Source of the DNA: Cystobasidium ongulense
Taxonomy: Eukaryota > Basidiomycota > Cystobasidiomycetes > Cystobasidiales > Cystobasidiaceae
DNA: 64,000 nucleotides
Direction: 5' to 3'
NCBI GenBank assembly: GCA_022835595.1
Contig: BQUP01000005.1
Span: 248,001-312,000, forward strand
In this document: piece by piece, positions 1 to 11,242 of the stretch
Position numbering within the stretch: position 1 is the stretch's first letter
Layout of the letters: every line of letters begins with the position of its first letter
Notes under the pieces: model-generated
Told to the model about the DNA's origin: nothing
What the model saw: only the letters and a program-made list of their open reading frames with translations
Database searches by the model: none
Program-made: the position numbers and the translations under genes

Positions 1-1
1 A

Positions 2-664
2 GAGGTCTTAGCCATCTTCTTTACGATTGAGCTTACACGCACACTGGAATGCCTTCATACGTATCGTTTCCTACATGGTGATTTCAAGATCGACAACTGT
101 CTTATCAGGCTAGACGACGTTCCAGGTGGAGCAGCGCGAAATTGGTCGAATAGTTACAAAGCGGATGGATCAGGAGGATGGAAATACAAAGGGTTATCAA
201 TGATTGATTTCGGACGAACTGTCGACTTGAACAATTTTGATGCTGGTCAAACGTTTATTACGGACGTAAAGACAGACAAGCATGATTGTGCTGAAGTTAA
301 AGAGAGAAGACCTTGGGTGTATCAACCAGATTATTTTGGACTTGCGTGTATTGCGCATGTTCTCCTATTCGGTAAATATCTAGAAACACAATCTAGCAAA
401 TGTTCCAAGACTGGACAAGTCAGATATTCAATCAAAGAACCTCTCAAGCGGTATCATCAAGCCAATCTATGGAATAGATTCTTTGATATACTCCTGAATC
501 CAACAAGCTTTACCGACGGCGACCCAGCAAAGCCAATCACTCATTTATTGAAAGAGAGCAGACATGATATGGAGCGTTGGCTGGAGAGCAATTCCGATAA
601 GAATGGAAAAAGTTTGAAGGGATTACTGAAGAAGCTGGAGATTTGGGCACTCAGTAGGCATTAG
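2..664 (+). CDS. BUB1: BUB1 spindle-checkpoint kinase, C-terminal part (cut by window edge)
   Basis: The frame is open from base 2 to the stop at 662-664, so this is the last exon, or a late part, of a gene that starts left of the window. It encodes the C-lobe of a BUB1-type protein kinase. A catalytic loop HGDFKIDN lies at about 74-100, and the metal-binding DFG lies in MIDFGRTVDL at about 200. These are followed by the BUB1-specific stretch with PWVYQPDYFGLA and LLFGKY, and the segment LWNRFFDILLNP. The kinase C-lobe runs to the stop with no extra domain. BUB1 acts at kinetochores, phosphorylating histone H2A and signalling to the anaphase-promoting complex. The presence of a kinase domain argues against a kinase-less Mad3. 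The N-terminal TPR and GLEBS regions are outside the window and could not be checked. Confidence 0.9.
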   Translation, partial: EVLAIFFTIELTRTLECLHTYRFLHGDFKIDNCLIRLDDVPGGAARNWSNSYKADGSGGWKYKGLSMIDFGRTVDLNNFDAGQTFITDVKTDKHDCAEVKERRPWVYQPDYFGLACIAHVLLFGKYLETQSSKCSKTGQVRYSIKEPLKRYHQANLWNRFFDILLNPTSFTDGDPAKPITHLLKESRHDMERWLESNSDKNGKSLKGLLKKLEIWALSRH

Positions 665-1190
665 CCATACAACATTAGCATTTCATTCTATTCGAAATTT
701 CCCACAAATCCTCTTCTTGACTCCACATTGTAGCCGCATTGTGCCAGATATTCAAAGCGGAGCATGTAATGCATACTCCCTGTTTATTTCAAGACATGTT
801 CAGAGCTTTGGCTTGCGAACAGCGACAGCATCGTGTTTTCTTGCAAATGTCTACGTTCTCTAAATAGATACATAATTCTCCGACTCATTTATCCTGGGGG
901 CATTCGTTCGTGCAATACAACGACGTACGAAAGCTATAAAGCAGTTTCGTCAGCACTAAAACATCGAGATAATGGACAAAGAGAAACGGGAAGGAGGAAG
1001 TAAAACCGAAAGGAACTGCACGAATGCTGAAACATTGAAAGGGACCAAAATGATCTTTTGCGTGTATGCGATGACCCTGCGGCGGTATATCCAGTCTGGG
1101 TATCGAGTATCTGGGTATTCGCGGAAGCTTTACTGACATCTCGCCGTTGCTTTCCTTCGAAGCGTGAGGGAAAGGACTATCTACATGTGC
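665..1190. other. Intergenic region, 3' flanks of two convergent genes
   Basis: No convincing gene. From about 780 onward it resembles the matching 3' flank of the next copy at about 3760-4210, including an almost unchanged block at 1052-1074 and 4021-4043. It is therefore part of the duplicated unit. Confidence 0.6.
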
Positions 1191-3640
1191 TTATGAACTA
1201 AAGTATAGACCCCTTCGTCCAAGATCAGTAGCGGATGCATGTAATACTCTAGGTCTATCCTCTCTCTTACTTTCTTCCGAAGGTACAATACCATCAATTT
1301 CACTCCAATCAATGACGCCAAGAGTAGAAGAACCAGATCTATATTTGATTCTATATCTGAAAAAAAATATGTCTTGTTTATCCAACCTTTGAAATAAAAC
1401 ATGTATTCTGTGTAAAGAATATGGATTCTCTCGAAGGAGTGGTGATGATGAGGTATTGGTGATATCTCCTGCTTCGGAAGGAGGTGTACTTGGCTCTGAG
1501 AATGTATTGTTTGAGCTCAGACTACGTGATGATAAGGAGGAGCATGTATTGCGGTCGTCCGTTTCGTAAGCTGTAGCAGAACATGTGATGCTTGAAGTGA
1601 CAGAATACTCCGAGCTCTTTCGTCGCTCCATAGGAGGCCGTCTTAACTCTCGACAGGGAGCAGAAAACGCAGAGATTGGAACCGTAGGTAAGGAAGCTGG
1701 AGACGTTCTGCCCGTGGGAGTGGCGGATGTAGGCGTAAAAGGCGAGACTAGGGATATCTCCACGGGAGCGAAAGCCTGGATTTCGTCTTGTTTCAAAAAG
1801 CGCAGGGCAATGTAGCTGTCGGTCGAAAATCGCGCAAGCCAATACTAGAGCGACCATATCGAAAAGGGAAGTAGGAGACAGTTCGTCAGCCTCGATTTCC
1901 GATTTACCGAGAGAAACAACGCACAACCTCGCAGTCAAGCTGAGCACGGGAACAAGAGGAATGAAGGAACTTACAGCCAAGAACTCCTTCCTTCCCTTCC
2001 TATGCAAACCCAATTTCCACAGTACTTTCTCAAGGTACCAGACCAAATCATCGACATGAACGACATTCGAGTTGTCGCCATCAATATGAAATATATCATC
2101 TTGACTTCCATGCTCCAATTCCGGCTTGACTATAGGTGTAGCTGTGTCGTCTAGGGATATGCTTGGCATAGATGCATTGCTAATTGGTGAAAATGAAGAC
2201 CTTGTGATTGAAGACAAGCGAGAAGAGGTTGAAGATGGGAAAGTGTCGTTAGAGAGAGTGTCGTTAGAGTGAGGATCTCGCAATTGGTCCGCTGAGTTGA
2301 CGGAGAAGATTCCTGAAGTGAGGGTAGGAATAATAGAATATCCTCCTGCGCGAATGCTATTTCTAGTACTTGCAGACGAGGAAGATGACGAAGGGGAAGC
2401 CGTTTGAGCAAACAAAACACTTTCCAAGTCTCTGCGGTATGCTGCGGGGACTTTCCTACTGCTATTCAGAGAACTGGCACGGGACATTGTATGTGAAGAA
2501 GAGATAGTAGAGGATGAAAAGGCGCGCTGCGTCGGCATTGACGGTGTAGTGTTGCCGTTAAGTTGAAGTCGGGTAGAAGATGATCCAGCGCTTCCGGTAC
2601 GAGTATATCTTGCCTCTTCAGACTGGATGTGTTCTTGTATTGTGCTCAAGCTTGTAGAGGGTGGAGGTGCTCCTGCTCCTGCTCCTGTTGATGCCGGTGC
2701 ACAAGTCGTGCGAGGTGCGGCATTGCCTGTCAAAGCAGGAGAAGTGGGAGACTGTGCCGCAACCGCTGCATGCGAGGTAGCTCTCGTTGGGCTGCGTGGT
2801 GATGCAGGGAACGAGGAAGTAGACTCCAATTTGAGTTCTTGTACTGTTGATGCGAGCGAATAATTCGAACTCGGCCGCTCGCGCTCTCTCCGTAGCACGT
2901 CTTTACCATCAGAAGACTGCTGCAACGAGGCAGAAGTAATCCCATGAAATGCTTCTGATAGCAAGTACGTATTTGAAGAGGACGATATAGTCTTTATCTG
3001 AGGAGCTAGCAGCTTCCAGGTTGCTATTTGAGTCTTTGACGCTCTGCTGGATGAAGATATCGACAGAGATAGTGGCGTAGGTAAGACTGGGCTTCTTGGA
3101 TGCCGGAAAGAGGAAGATGAAGACGAAGCAGAGATTGCAGAGCTCTGATCTCGCACCGAGTGTGTAGAGGCTGCCTGCTTGACCTCGGACGAAGACGAAG
3201 CAGGCGTGGGGTTGGGGGGAATGCGTATCCTCAGCTGCAGAGGGTAGGCGCAGGTGCATGGCTGAGCGGCACCCTCCTGCAGCTCGTCGGGGTCTGCGCG
3301 AGGCAGCAGGTAGATGGAGTGCCTCTGGGACGGCATCGTCTCGTCTGTGTCGTGTTGCGTGTGTCGAGTCGGGCTACAGAGAGGCCATCGTCTCGATATG
3401 CGGGATTCACGCGCAGTGGTTCCACCAGTTTCAACGACGGCAGACTGTGCACGGTAGGTGCAGGCCAGTCAGGTTTTAAGGTAGCTATCGACTTTTTCTG
3501 TCCAATCATTGTCACTACCCTAGTCGGTGTTGGAAAGTGAATGCGATTCTGCAAATCGTTTCGAGGTAACGATTTCATGCCGAAATTCGGTAATCAATGC
3601 CGAGCCATATTATGTAATGTTTGAAGAGTGGATTGTAAAA
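780..3640. repeat. Tandem segmental duplication, copy A
   Basis: This block of about 2.9 kb holds a complete two-exon gene plus its 3' and 5' flanks. It matches the block at about 3760-6590 in gene order, intron position and flank sequence. The 3' flank match includes the 23-base block 1052-1074. The 5' flank match is around 3570-3640 against 6515-6580. The ends are approximate. Confidence 0.75.
1191..3336 (-). CDS. Unrecognised Ser-rich protein, tandem paralogue A (671 aa)
   Basis: Two exons on the minus strand, 3336-1975 and 1844-1191, joined across a 130-nt GTAAGT...CTAG intron in phase 0. The start MPSQRHSIYLLPRADPDELQ is shared with paralogue B, which supports it. Conserved islands are the first 40 residues, a block around WKLLAPQIKTISSSSNTYLL, the segment AYRRDLESVLFAQTAS, and a C-terminal domain beginning WYLEKVLWKLGLHRKGRKEF and crossing the intron into YWLARFSTDSYIALRFL. 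Long low-complexity Ser/Thr/Pro linkers lie between them. The C-terminal domain recalls a fungal domain of unknown function with a YWLPR-like motif, but I cannot name a family with confidence. There is no signal peptide or membrane segment. Function unknown. Confidence 0.8.
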
Positions 3641-4210
3641 TCTACTTAATCTAAATCATAGCATTGCATAGTCTTTTTTCCTACTCATCTCCACAATAGT
3701 GCTACGGTAAAGAACCATGCCATGTGCCAACTTGAAGGCATAAAGTGGCACTCATGAATTGTTGAATTGTTTCTTAGACAGCAACGGCATCGTGTATGAT
3801 TGCAGAACGTCTATCTTGACAGTCTAAGGGATAGCTACATGATTGTCCAATCTATCTCTTAGAAGATTCATGCGTTCATGCAAGGCAACGACAGAACGAA
3901 TCACAAGCAGGTTTCGTGAAGATTGAGGATGTCAAGAAAATTGACAAAAGAATAAACGGAATAAGGGAGGAAAATCGAAATTGATTGAATTAAAAGGTAA
4001 AATCGAAGGTACTTAAAAACGATCTTTTGCGTGTATGCGATGATTCTGCGGTGGTATCTATCGAAGCTGGGTATTGTCATCCGAGTGTTCGTGCGAGCTT
4101 TCCAAGATATCGTTATTGGCTCTCCCCCGAAGCTTAGTAAGGAGTTGTGGCTTTCCTGCAGCTGGTACTGATCATTCATATGTGTCTTCCTATACAGTCA
4201 ATGTGTTTTA
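3337..4210. other. Intergenic region between the two paralogues
   Basis: It holds the promoter side of paralogue A and, from about 3760, the duplicated 3' flank of paralogue B. The roughly 120 bases near 3640-3760 lie between the two repeat units. I see no separate gene. Confidence 0.6.
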
Positions 4211-6590
4211 TCAATTAAAGTATAGTCCCCTTCGTCCCAGATCAGTAGCAGACACATGTAATACTCTAGGTCTATCCTCTCTTCTACTCTCTTCCGAAGG
4301 CACTATACCATCAATTTCATTCCAATCAATGACGCCGAGAGTAGAAGAACCAGATCTATATTTGATTTTATATTGGAAAAGAGCTATGTCTTGTTTATCC
4401 AATCTTTGGAACACGACATGTATTTTATGAAAAGAATATGGGTTTTCTGGAAGAATCGGTAAAGGGAAGGTGCTATTATTATCTTCGGTTTCGGAAGGAG
4501 GAGTACTTGATTCTGAAGTTGTATTGGTTGAATTACTCATACTGCGTGATGATAAGGAGGAACATGTATTGCGATCGTCCATATCTACAGCGGTAGTAGA
4601 AGACATTGAATTTGAAATGGCAGATTGTTCCGAGCTGCGTCGTCGCTCGTTAGGCCAGCTTGAAGCTGGATGGGGAGATGAAGATGAGGAGACAGGTAAA
4701 GTAGACGAGGAAGCGGAAGACTTGCTTTCCTTGCACATGGATATAGCAGGAGATGTAGTAGAAGGAGAGACTACGGATATCTCGACGGGTGCAAAGGCTT
4801 CTATTTCATCTTGTTTCAAGAAGCGCAGGGCAACATAGTCGTCATTTGCAAATCGCGCAAGCCAATACTGTCGGACGTATCGAAAGGGGAAAGTGGAGAC
4901 AGTTCGGTCAGCCTATTACTTTACCGAAGAGCAGATACTCTTAATCAAGCTGAGCCTGGAAAGGCGTAAAATGAAAGAAAAAACTCACAGTCATAAATTC
5001 CTTCCTTCCCTTCCTATGTAAGCCCAATTTCCACAGTACTTTCTCAAGGTACCACCCTAAAGCATTAACATGAACGACATTCGAATTATGTCCACCAATA
5101 TTAAAGTGATCATCTTGACTTCCATGCTTTAATTTGGGCTTACATATAAGCGTAGGAGCGTCATCTAAGAATGGTATGCTTGATATAGATGCATTGCCCA
5201 TTGATGAAGCTGGTGATGTTGTGATTGAAGAAGGGCGAGACGAGGACGAAGAAGAGGAAGTATCGCTTGAATGATGGTATCGCAATTCGTCCGCTGAGTT
5301 GAGAGAAAAGATAGATGAAGTAAGGGTAGGGACAACAGAGTATCCTCCTGCGCTGATGCTATTTCTAACACTTGCTGACGAAGGAGATGATGATGACGAT
5401 GAAGCAGTCTGAGCGAATAAGACACTCTCCAATTCTTTGCGGTATGCTGTCGGTACTTTTCTAGTGCCATTGAGAGAACCAGCGTGAGACATTGCAGGTA
5501 ATGAAGAAATAGTAGAGGATGAGAAGGCGCGCTGTATTGGCGTTGAAGGTGTGGTGATGATAGGGTGAAGTTGGGCAGCAGGTGATGCAGCACTTCTAGT
5601 AGGAGTCTGTCTTGCCTCTTCAGATTGGGTCGTTTCTTGGATTGTGCTGAGGCCGGTAGAGGGTGCAGGTGCATCTACTGCTCGAGGCAAAGTGTCGCTT
5701 GTCGACGCAGGAGAAGTCGGAGACGGTGTCGCATGCGTTGCAGGGGGATTTGCTTTCGTTGGACTGCATGTCTGCGCAGGGAACGACGAGGTAGCTATAG
5801 TATCCAATTTGAGATCCTGTACCATTGATGCTAGTGAACTTGAACTTGCTCGCTCTCGCCGTTGCACATCAGCCGACTGCTGCAACGAGGCAGAAATAAT
5901 CCCAGGAAAGGCTTCTGACAGCAAGTATGTATTTGAAGAGGACGATATAGTCTTTATTTGAGGAGCTAGCAGTTTCCAGGTTGCTATTTGATTCTTAGAC
6001 GCTCTGCTCGATGATATCGATGAAGAGAGTCGAGTGGGTGAGATTGTATTCGAGGATGCGCTGCTTGGGCTTCTTGAATGTGAGGATGAGGGCGAGGACT
6101 GCCCTCGATCCGAGTATCTAGAGAGAGTGTCGGACTTGTTCGCCAATGTCGAAGTTGAGGGGTTTGGCGGGATGCGGACCCTCAGCTGGAGGGGATACGA
6201 GCAGGTGCAGGGTAGAGTGGGAGCACCATCCTGCAGCTCCTCTGGGTCAGCTCGAGGCAGCAGGTAGATCAAGTGCCTCTGGGAGGGCATTCTCTTGACG
6301 GTGTCGTTGTCCAACTACAGCGAGATGATCGTCACCATGGATTGGTTTGACGCGTCGATGGGACCGCAAGATGGATGGCGATGGTAAGTCGTGCACCGTA
6401 TACAGATGGTGTGAGTTGAACCAGAGATGGCTATCGACGGATCAGTCTTGATGAACAAGGAATCTCGAAGAGTCGAAAGTGAAATGCAATAAATGCAATA
6501 ATGAATTTGGCGATCTCGAGTGATGCCGAAAGTAATCGAATGCCGAGCGATGTAATGCTCTGCGAGGTGGATCTGCTATGCGCTGGAGGG
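3760..6590. repeat. Tandem segmental duplication, copy B
   Basis: Second copy of the block at about 780-3640, same orientation, offset about 2.95-3.02 kb. It carries paralogue B and homologous 5' and 3' flanks. The drift in offset shows many small insertions and deletions, mostly in Ser codons and noncoding sequence. The ends are approximate. Confidence 0.75.
4211..6290 (-). CDS. Unrecognised Ser-rich protein, tandem paralogue B (652 aa)
   Basis: Two exons, 6290-4989 and 4867-4211, with a 121-nt GTGAGT...CAG intron at the same place and phase as in paralogue A. An in-frame ATG 24 bases upstream (6314) would add eight residues. I prefer 6290 because the resulting MPSQRHLIYLLPRADPEELQ matches paralogue A exactly in register. 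Conserved islands are the same: WKLLAPQIKTISSSSNTYLL, AYRKELESVLFAQTAS, the WYLEKVLWKLGLHRKGRKEF domain, and a C-terminus ending REDRPRVLHVSATDLGRRGL. Ser-rich linkers differ in length and sequence. Both copies keep open frames and matching stops, so both are probably functional. Function unknown. Confidence 0.8.
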
Positions 6591-7307
6591 TGGGTTGATG
6601 GGAATAGCTATCAAGATGGGTAAGATGTAGAAGCAAGAATAGTAGATAGATGGACAAGGCGGAACACTCTGCACTCAAGCTCGTCTACAACACTCGCCGA
6701 ATATGCATTCAAATACCACTCCTGGCCCTCGCTCCCGACGCTAGCAACACCCATCTCTCGTCAGCAAGCGTATCGATGTCGTGCATTCCTGATGACACGC
6801 AGGAGTCGGATTTCATAATGGCAAGTTGTACTCTGACGCGTGTACACTACTGTCTAGATAGTAGCTACTAGATAGACTGCAGTAGTAAGGTAACGACGTG
6901 ACTTGAGTTGCGAATCCTGCGGGTACCGCAACTGGATAATTCTTCTGCGTCGCTCCATTCTCTGCAAATACGATGAATACAACTCAAAGGCATCTCACGA
7001 GATTGCAATCCTTTACCGAAAACTACATTCCCGTCGTCTATCCTTGCATGGCCGTCTTCGACGGTACCTCCCAAGCCCTGCTGATGGCGGTTCCTTGCTT
7101 CTCATGAGCAGTGGACCTGGCATTTGCTGCAGGCTATGAAGCGTGTCTTTGTGGGCCACTAGCCGCGCTCCAGCTGGCAGATAGGTGTCTTCTGCTCTGC
7201 ATGAACACACTATTCTGGTGTACTAGACTCTTGCTGCTCTTGCTGCTCGTAAGTCTCGCGTAGATGGGCTGTCAGTATCCTCGATCATCAATCTTTTGAG
7301 ACGCCGC
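6315..7307. other. Intergenic region
   Basis: Upstream region of paralogue B (duplicated part to about 6590) and 3' flank of the small membrane gene. A 12-bp perfect palindrome TAGTAGCTACTA lies near 6860. Short open frames on both strands show no family resemblance and no splice support. No RNA gene recognised. Confidence 0.5.
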
Positions 7308-7739
7308 TCAAGGTCTACCCTGTCTAGTCCTATACTCCCTCTTCCAATCCAACAATTCCATCTCCTCCTCTTCTTCTCTCCCATTATTCTGATTCATTCC
7401 CATTCCAAATCTCCTTTGTTGTTGTTCTCGAGAACCGCGGCCAAGTCGTGTATAAGGTACATTAAATTGATTACCTTCTCTTCTTGACCATTTCATATTG
7501 CCCGACGACGATGGAGCAGGTTGTCCATCTGCGTATTCGAGTAGCCTCTCCCATAAATGAGAAATGAGAAGTCGGAGTGGTTCGCCTAAGCAGGTTGACA
7601 GGCCTGCATTGCGTGATGGAGTCAGATTAGTGTAGTGCATGCATTATCAAGAGGATGAAATCTACTCACAGAGAAAGATCAACCAGCTCGTCAACAGAAG
7701 TCCAAATGCAATGATGAACCAGAATAAAGAGCGGTCCAT
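7308..7739 (-). CDS. Small one-pass membrane protein (121 aa)
   Basis: Two exons, 7739-7670 and 7603-7308, flank a 66-nt GTGAGT...GCAG intron with a good CTAAT branch site; the frame closes in phase 1. The first exon encodes MDRSLFWFIIAFGLLLTSW..., a single hydrophobic segment at the extreme N-terminus. The second exon gives a hydrophilic tail containing NVPYTRLG, a Gln/Arg run, an acidic EEEEE run and a basic end. The topology suggests a tail facing the cytosol after a signal anchor. The frame is open further upstream, so the start is chosen only because the hydrophobic segment begins there. No family recognised. Confidence 0.5.
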
Positions 7740-8159
7740 TTCATGCTTGCAGGAACGTCTATCGAGGGGAGGGAAGTGGGAGCAGAAGCAACCAGAGCTA
7801 CGCACGTGTCTGCGTAAGGGTTGGCGCAGAAGTGGCAAACCATCGACAAGAGCAGGTTTGATAAACGTAGCATATGGCTAGTGAATGCCTGTTACATCGT
7901 AATTTGCTCAATTTAAAAAGCTGCTCGGGATTCTTTGCGACAGGACGCAATCGTGCGATAATCTACAATAACATTGATAAATAAACCTGTAAACTACTAC
8001 CGAAATCATATACTGAGCACCAGCAATTGCACTATATCGTTTCTCGACTGACGTAACTGAATGTGGGTATGGGATGTTAAGTCAAACTGCCGAGGAGAGA
8101 TAGGAGAGGGCAGAAACAATCGAAATGATCCAAAATATCAAAATACAAGATATCCCTGC
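7740..8159. other. Intergenic region between minus-strand genes
   Basis: Promoter side of the small membrane gene and 3' flank of RSR1. AT-rich near 7900-8150. No further gene seen. Confidence 0.5.
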
Positions 8160-9360
8160 TCAAAGAATGACGCATTTCATTTTTCCTTTTCTCTGAGCTT
8201 TTTTCACTCTCTTCTCCTCTTCAGCATTTGACTTTTGTCTTATAATTTGCCTTGTAACATCTTCAAAAACATTAGCGACATTTAAATCCTTTCTTGCGCT
8301 TGTTTCATAATATGGTACACCTCGCCATGTTTGCGCTGTTAATGCTACTGGTATTTCTCTTGGTACTCTTCTTTCTTCAAATAAATCGACTGTGGAATAC
8401 AATGAGAATGTTATGGTTCGGTCAGGGTTATTGAAAATGAAGATTGTGAGAGACAGACCTTTGTTGCCCACTAGGACTAGCGGTACATTGTCCTGCGAGA
8501 CAAATCAATAAGAGTGTGCTTGAATGCGACATTTACTAGACTCTCTTTTGTTCCCTACTCACCTCATGTAGCCCGTCTACCTCCTTCAACCGCAGTATTT
8601 GTTCTCTCAGACTCGATAATTCATTCAGGCTTTCCATACTTGTCACTGAAAAGACAAGAACGAATCCATCGCCTGATTTCATGTATATAGAATGAAGCGC
8701 CATGAACTGTTGTTGTTATTATGTAAGGTAAGTGTAGTGTACCAGTTTATGGAAAGAGTATATGGTAGATGAAACTGGTGGGATAGCACGCACCTGTTCT
8801 GTCCCTGCTGTATCGAGAAGCTCAAGCTGCACTTTGATGCCGTCTACCGCTACGATACGCTGGTACTGAACAAGATTGCCTTTCAGTCTGTTGTTGACTG
8901 TTAGCTATGATTGAGCTTTCATACCTGATCTTCTATTGCTAGAGGTTGTTCAGGGAGGACATCAGCTTGAAGCTCCGAGGACAGCAAATGGATAGGACTG
9001 ACTTGGGTCATAGTTCTCTACGCTGAAGAAGATGTAATAAACCTGGTCAGCTTAAATTATCCAGCGAGTGTAGGCTCGTCTCAGATGATTGATGCCACAA
9101 CAGACGACCTCGAGCTCGCTTGTGCAACCAGGACAGCTACCCGAGACAGTGAATGAGCCACTCACAAGACATTATAGACATATCGACACGTCAGAGCGGA
9201 CTTGCCAACACCTCCAGCTGCATATATCGTCGAATTGGCAGAGTTGAATAGAGCTCGATCAGCCTCAGTTTGTACAGAGTCGCGAACGACCATACTGTAA
9301 CTTACAGCCCAGTATCACGACCTTGTAAGACCGTATTGTTGGGAGACCCTTTGACAACAT
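8160..9360 (-). CDS. RSR1: Rap/Rsr1-type small GTPase (206 aa, 8 exons)
   Basis: Exons 9360-9306, 9217-9166, 9022-9003, 8938-8925, 8865-8794, 8706-8563, 8492-8459 and 8389-8160 join in frame to 621 nt. All Ras motifs are present: P-loop GSGGVGKSAL, effector region YDPTIEDQ, DTAGTEQF, NKVD, and ETSARKDLNV, ending in the CAAX box CVIL after a basic stretch. Thr rather than Gln in DTAGTEQF is a hallmark of the Rap/Rsr1 branch, as is LREQILRLK. CVIL ends in Leu, which favours geranylgeranylation. The family controls polarity and bud-site selection at the plasma membrane. Exon 4 is only 14 nt. Two donors are non-standard (GTCAGT after exon 3, GTCTGT after exon 7), but protein continuity supports both. 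Confidence 0.93.
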
Positions 9361-10026
9361 CTGAGGAGTGTCTCTATGGTCCGCTGTATGACGAGTGTAG
9401 ATAGAGCGAGCTAGCTGGCCCTCTGCGAGACCTTGAGCCTGTACAAGCGAACGAGCACGCCCGTTTCCAGCCGCCTACTTAGCCCGTTCTGCCCGTGAAC
9501 CGATAAATGGTAGACAAGTTCTCGATGACTCGATTTGAGGAGGTACTAATGTAGCGAATATACTTCTCCCCGATGGGAGTCGGGGTGAGCAAAGCAGCAT
9601 CTGGAATTCTGGGATTCTGCGGCCATGCTATTAGCGGCACGTGCACGACCCTCTCTATTGTACGGAGTGAGACCTTTCTGATAGCGTTCTTAATTGAGTA
9701 AGCGGGACTAGCACAATATAATTTCTAAGTTTCGGTATAAATGCATGAGAAGGGGTGAATACAACGGGTTGCCTACGGTCTTTACATAGAAGCAGCAGAG
9801 TCACATATACAGGATCTTCGAGGACCCAATTTGAGTAGAGCTACAGATATAAACACGGCATATAATCATTATTATTGAGGATGCTATGTAGGGTGGAGGA
9901 AGGAACGGATTTGACTATTTCAAGGTCTTGCTTCCGCCGCGCGAAGGACAAGTTTCGTAGCAGGGACGGCATGCGCTGACAGTAAAATTTGAAGGCGTTC
10001 AGCGTCTCCACGAGCAGTTGAGTCGT
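9361..10026. other. Intergenic region
   Basis: Promoter side of RSR1 and 3' flank of the secreted-protein gene. No gene, RNA or repeat that I can support. Confidence 0.5.
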
Positions 10027-10627
10027 CTATGCGTCGCTTTGCTTGATATTAAAAGTTTGAGAGAGCTTGCCAGTGAATTTACCGTGGTCGTTACTGAACT
10101 CTTCCGCCACTAGAGCTGTAGAAAAAAAGATTGTCGCTCAGTCGCCAGTTTTGACGAAAGGGACTACCGGCACATATAACTCACTGTAGGACCCATCAGG
10201 GAAGTTATCGAATGAAACATTGACGGTGGTGCTTGCTACGTAACCATCGAAGGGAATGTTGGCCAGCTGTACAATTGCATGAATGTTCAACTTTCGTTTC
10301 CACAATACCGAAGAAGAGAAGCAGGAGCAAGCTCACCTCAGTTTTACTACCAGCATCATTTTCCAAGTAAACTTTTACATGATATTCGCTCGACTGCTCT
10401 CCGTCAAGCGCCTTGAATTCGAAAGAACCCTCTGTACCCGCTACTGCAGGATTGGGCGAGTATAGCGTATAGTCAGGAGCAGGCTCTCGGATTTGGAAAA
10501 AGTGTGGTTCTCTTGCTACTATGTTATGGATCTCGCTTGAAGATACATCTTTAGGAATGACGAGAGCGAGACTGCTCTGTACAGCGAGCGAAGCTAATGC
10601 GATGAATGTGGTGGCGAGGAAGTGCAT
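10027..10627 (-). CDS. Small secreted protein (153 aa)
   Basis: Three exons, 10627-10337, 10266-10185 and 10115-10027, with phases 0 and 1 and consensus donors GTGAGC and GTGAGT. The N-terminus MHFLATTFIALASLAVQSSL is a classical signal peptide. The mature part contains PDYTLYSPNPAVAGTEG, YHVKVYLEND, TTVNVSFDNFPDG and YTLVAEEFSNDHG. The alternating hydrophobic pattern suggests a beta-sandwich fold. No cysteine pairs, GPI signal or catalytic motif seen. It is likely a secreted or cell-wall-associated protein of a type common in basidiomycetes; its role is unknown. Confidence 0.75.
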
Positions 10628-11242
10628 GGTGGTAGATTGAGTGGGCTCTGTCCAAGTGATGAAGAAGGTAGAGTGTAAGGAAGAAACAAAGAGGAAGATG
10701 TCTGTTGTTCTTCCAACAAGATCAGCCTCCCTTCCAAAGCCGAATTTAGTGCGGCATAGCCATTCCGCTTTTAGTGTTGCCGCTAAAAGGCTGATTTTGC
10801 ATCCAAAACAAACAAGGAAGCTGTCATCTTCTCTCTCGGCTTATGACGCTTGATCTGAATCGCCCGTCCGCTTTGGTTCACGTGCTGTCTTAGTTCCGGC
10901 TGTGTTGATGATGATGCGTTGCTTTAAAGCAAGAAGCGCAGCTACTGTCAAACTGCCTCGCCTTCCTTAGCGCAGAGGGTCATGAACGCCACCATTTCGA
11001 AGCAAGACGCGTACAGCACGACGAGAAAAGCTTAGCCAGGCACCGTAAGATCACAAAAAGACACACTAACTTTACACTGAATGTATCGCTCCGAAGAGGA
11101 TATACCGTAGTCGCAAGAAAGGACTATTCGCCTATCCGCACGGAATCACTTGCAGGATTCCTAATGTTCCGAATTCCATGACTAGCCTGTTGATCACGAA
11201 GCCTTCAGCTTGAATGTTACGGGATCCCGCCTGCTGGTGACT
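10628..11242. other. Intergenic region
   Basis: Promoter of the secreted-protein gene and 3' flank of the F-box gene. Nothing else recognised. Confidence 0.5.

Noticed and set aside
1522-1974. Open frame running past the first exon of paralogue A (604-residue reading)
   Set aside because: It reads through the intron; GTAAGT at 1974 and the matching splice in paralogue B give a conserved domain across the junction.
4470-4838. Plus-strand open frame opposite paralogue B
   Set aside because: Shadow of the Ser-rich coding sequence on the other strand; no family resemblance.
6850-6890. Possible tRNA-like or regulatory hairpin around the TAGTAGCTACTA palindrome
   Set aside because: No cloverleaf, no B-box; a short palindrome of this size is expected by chance in 64 kb.
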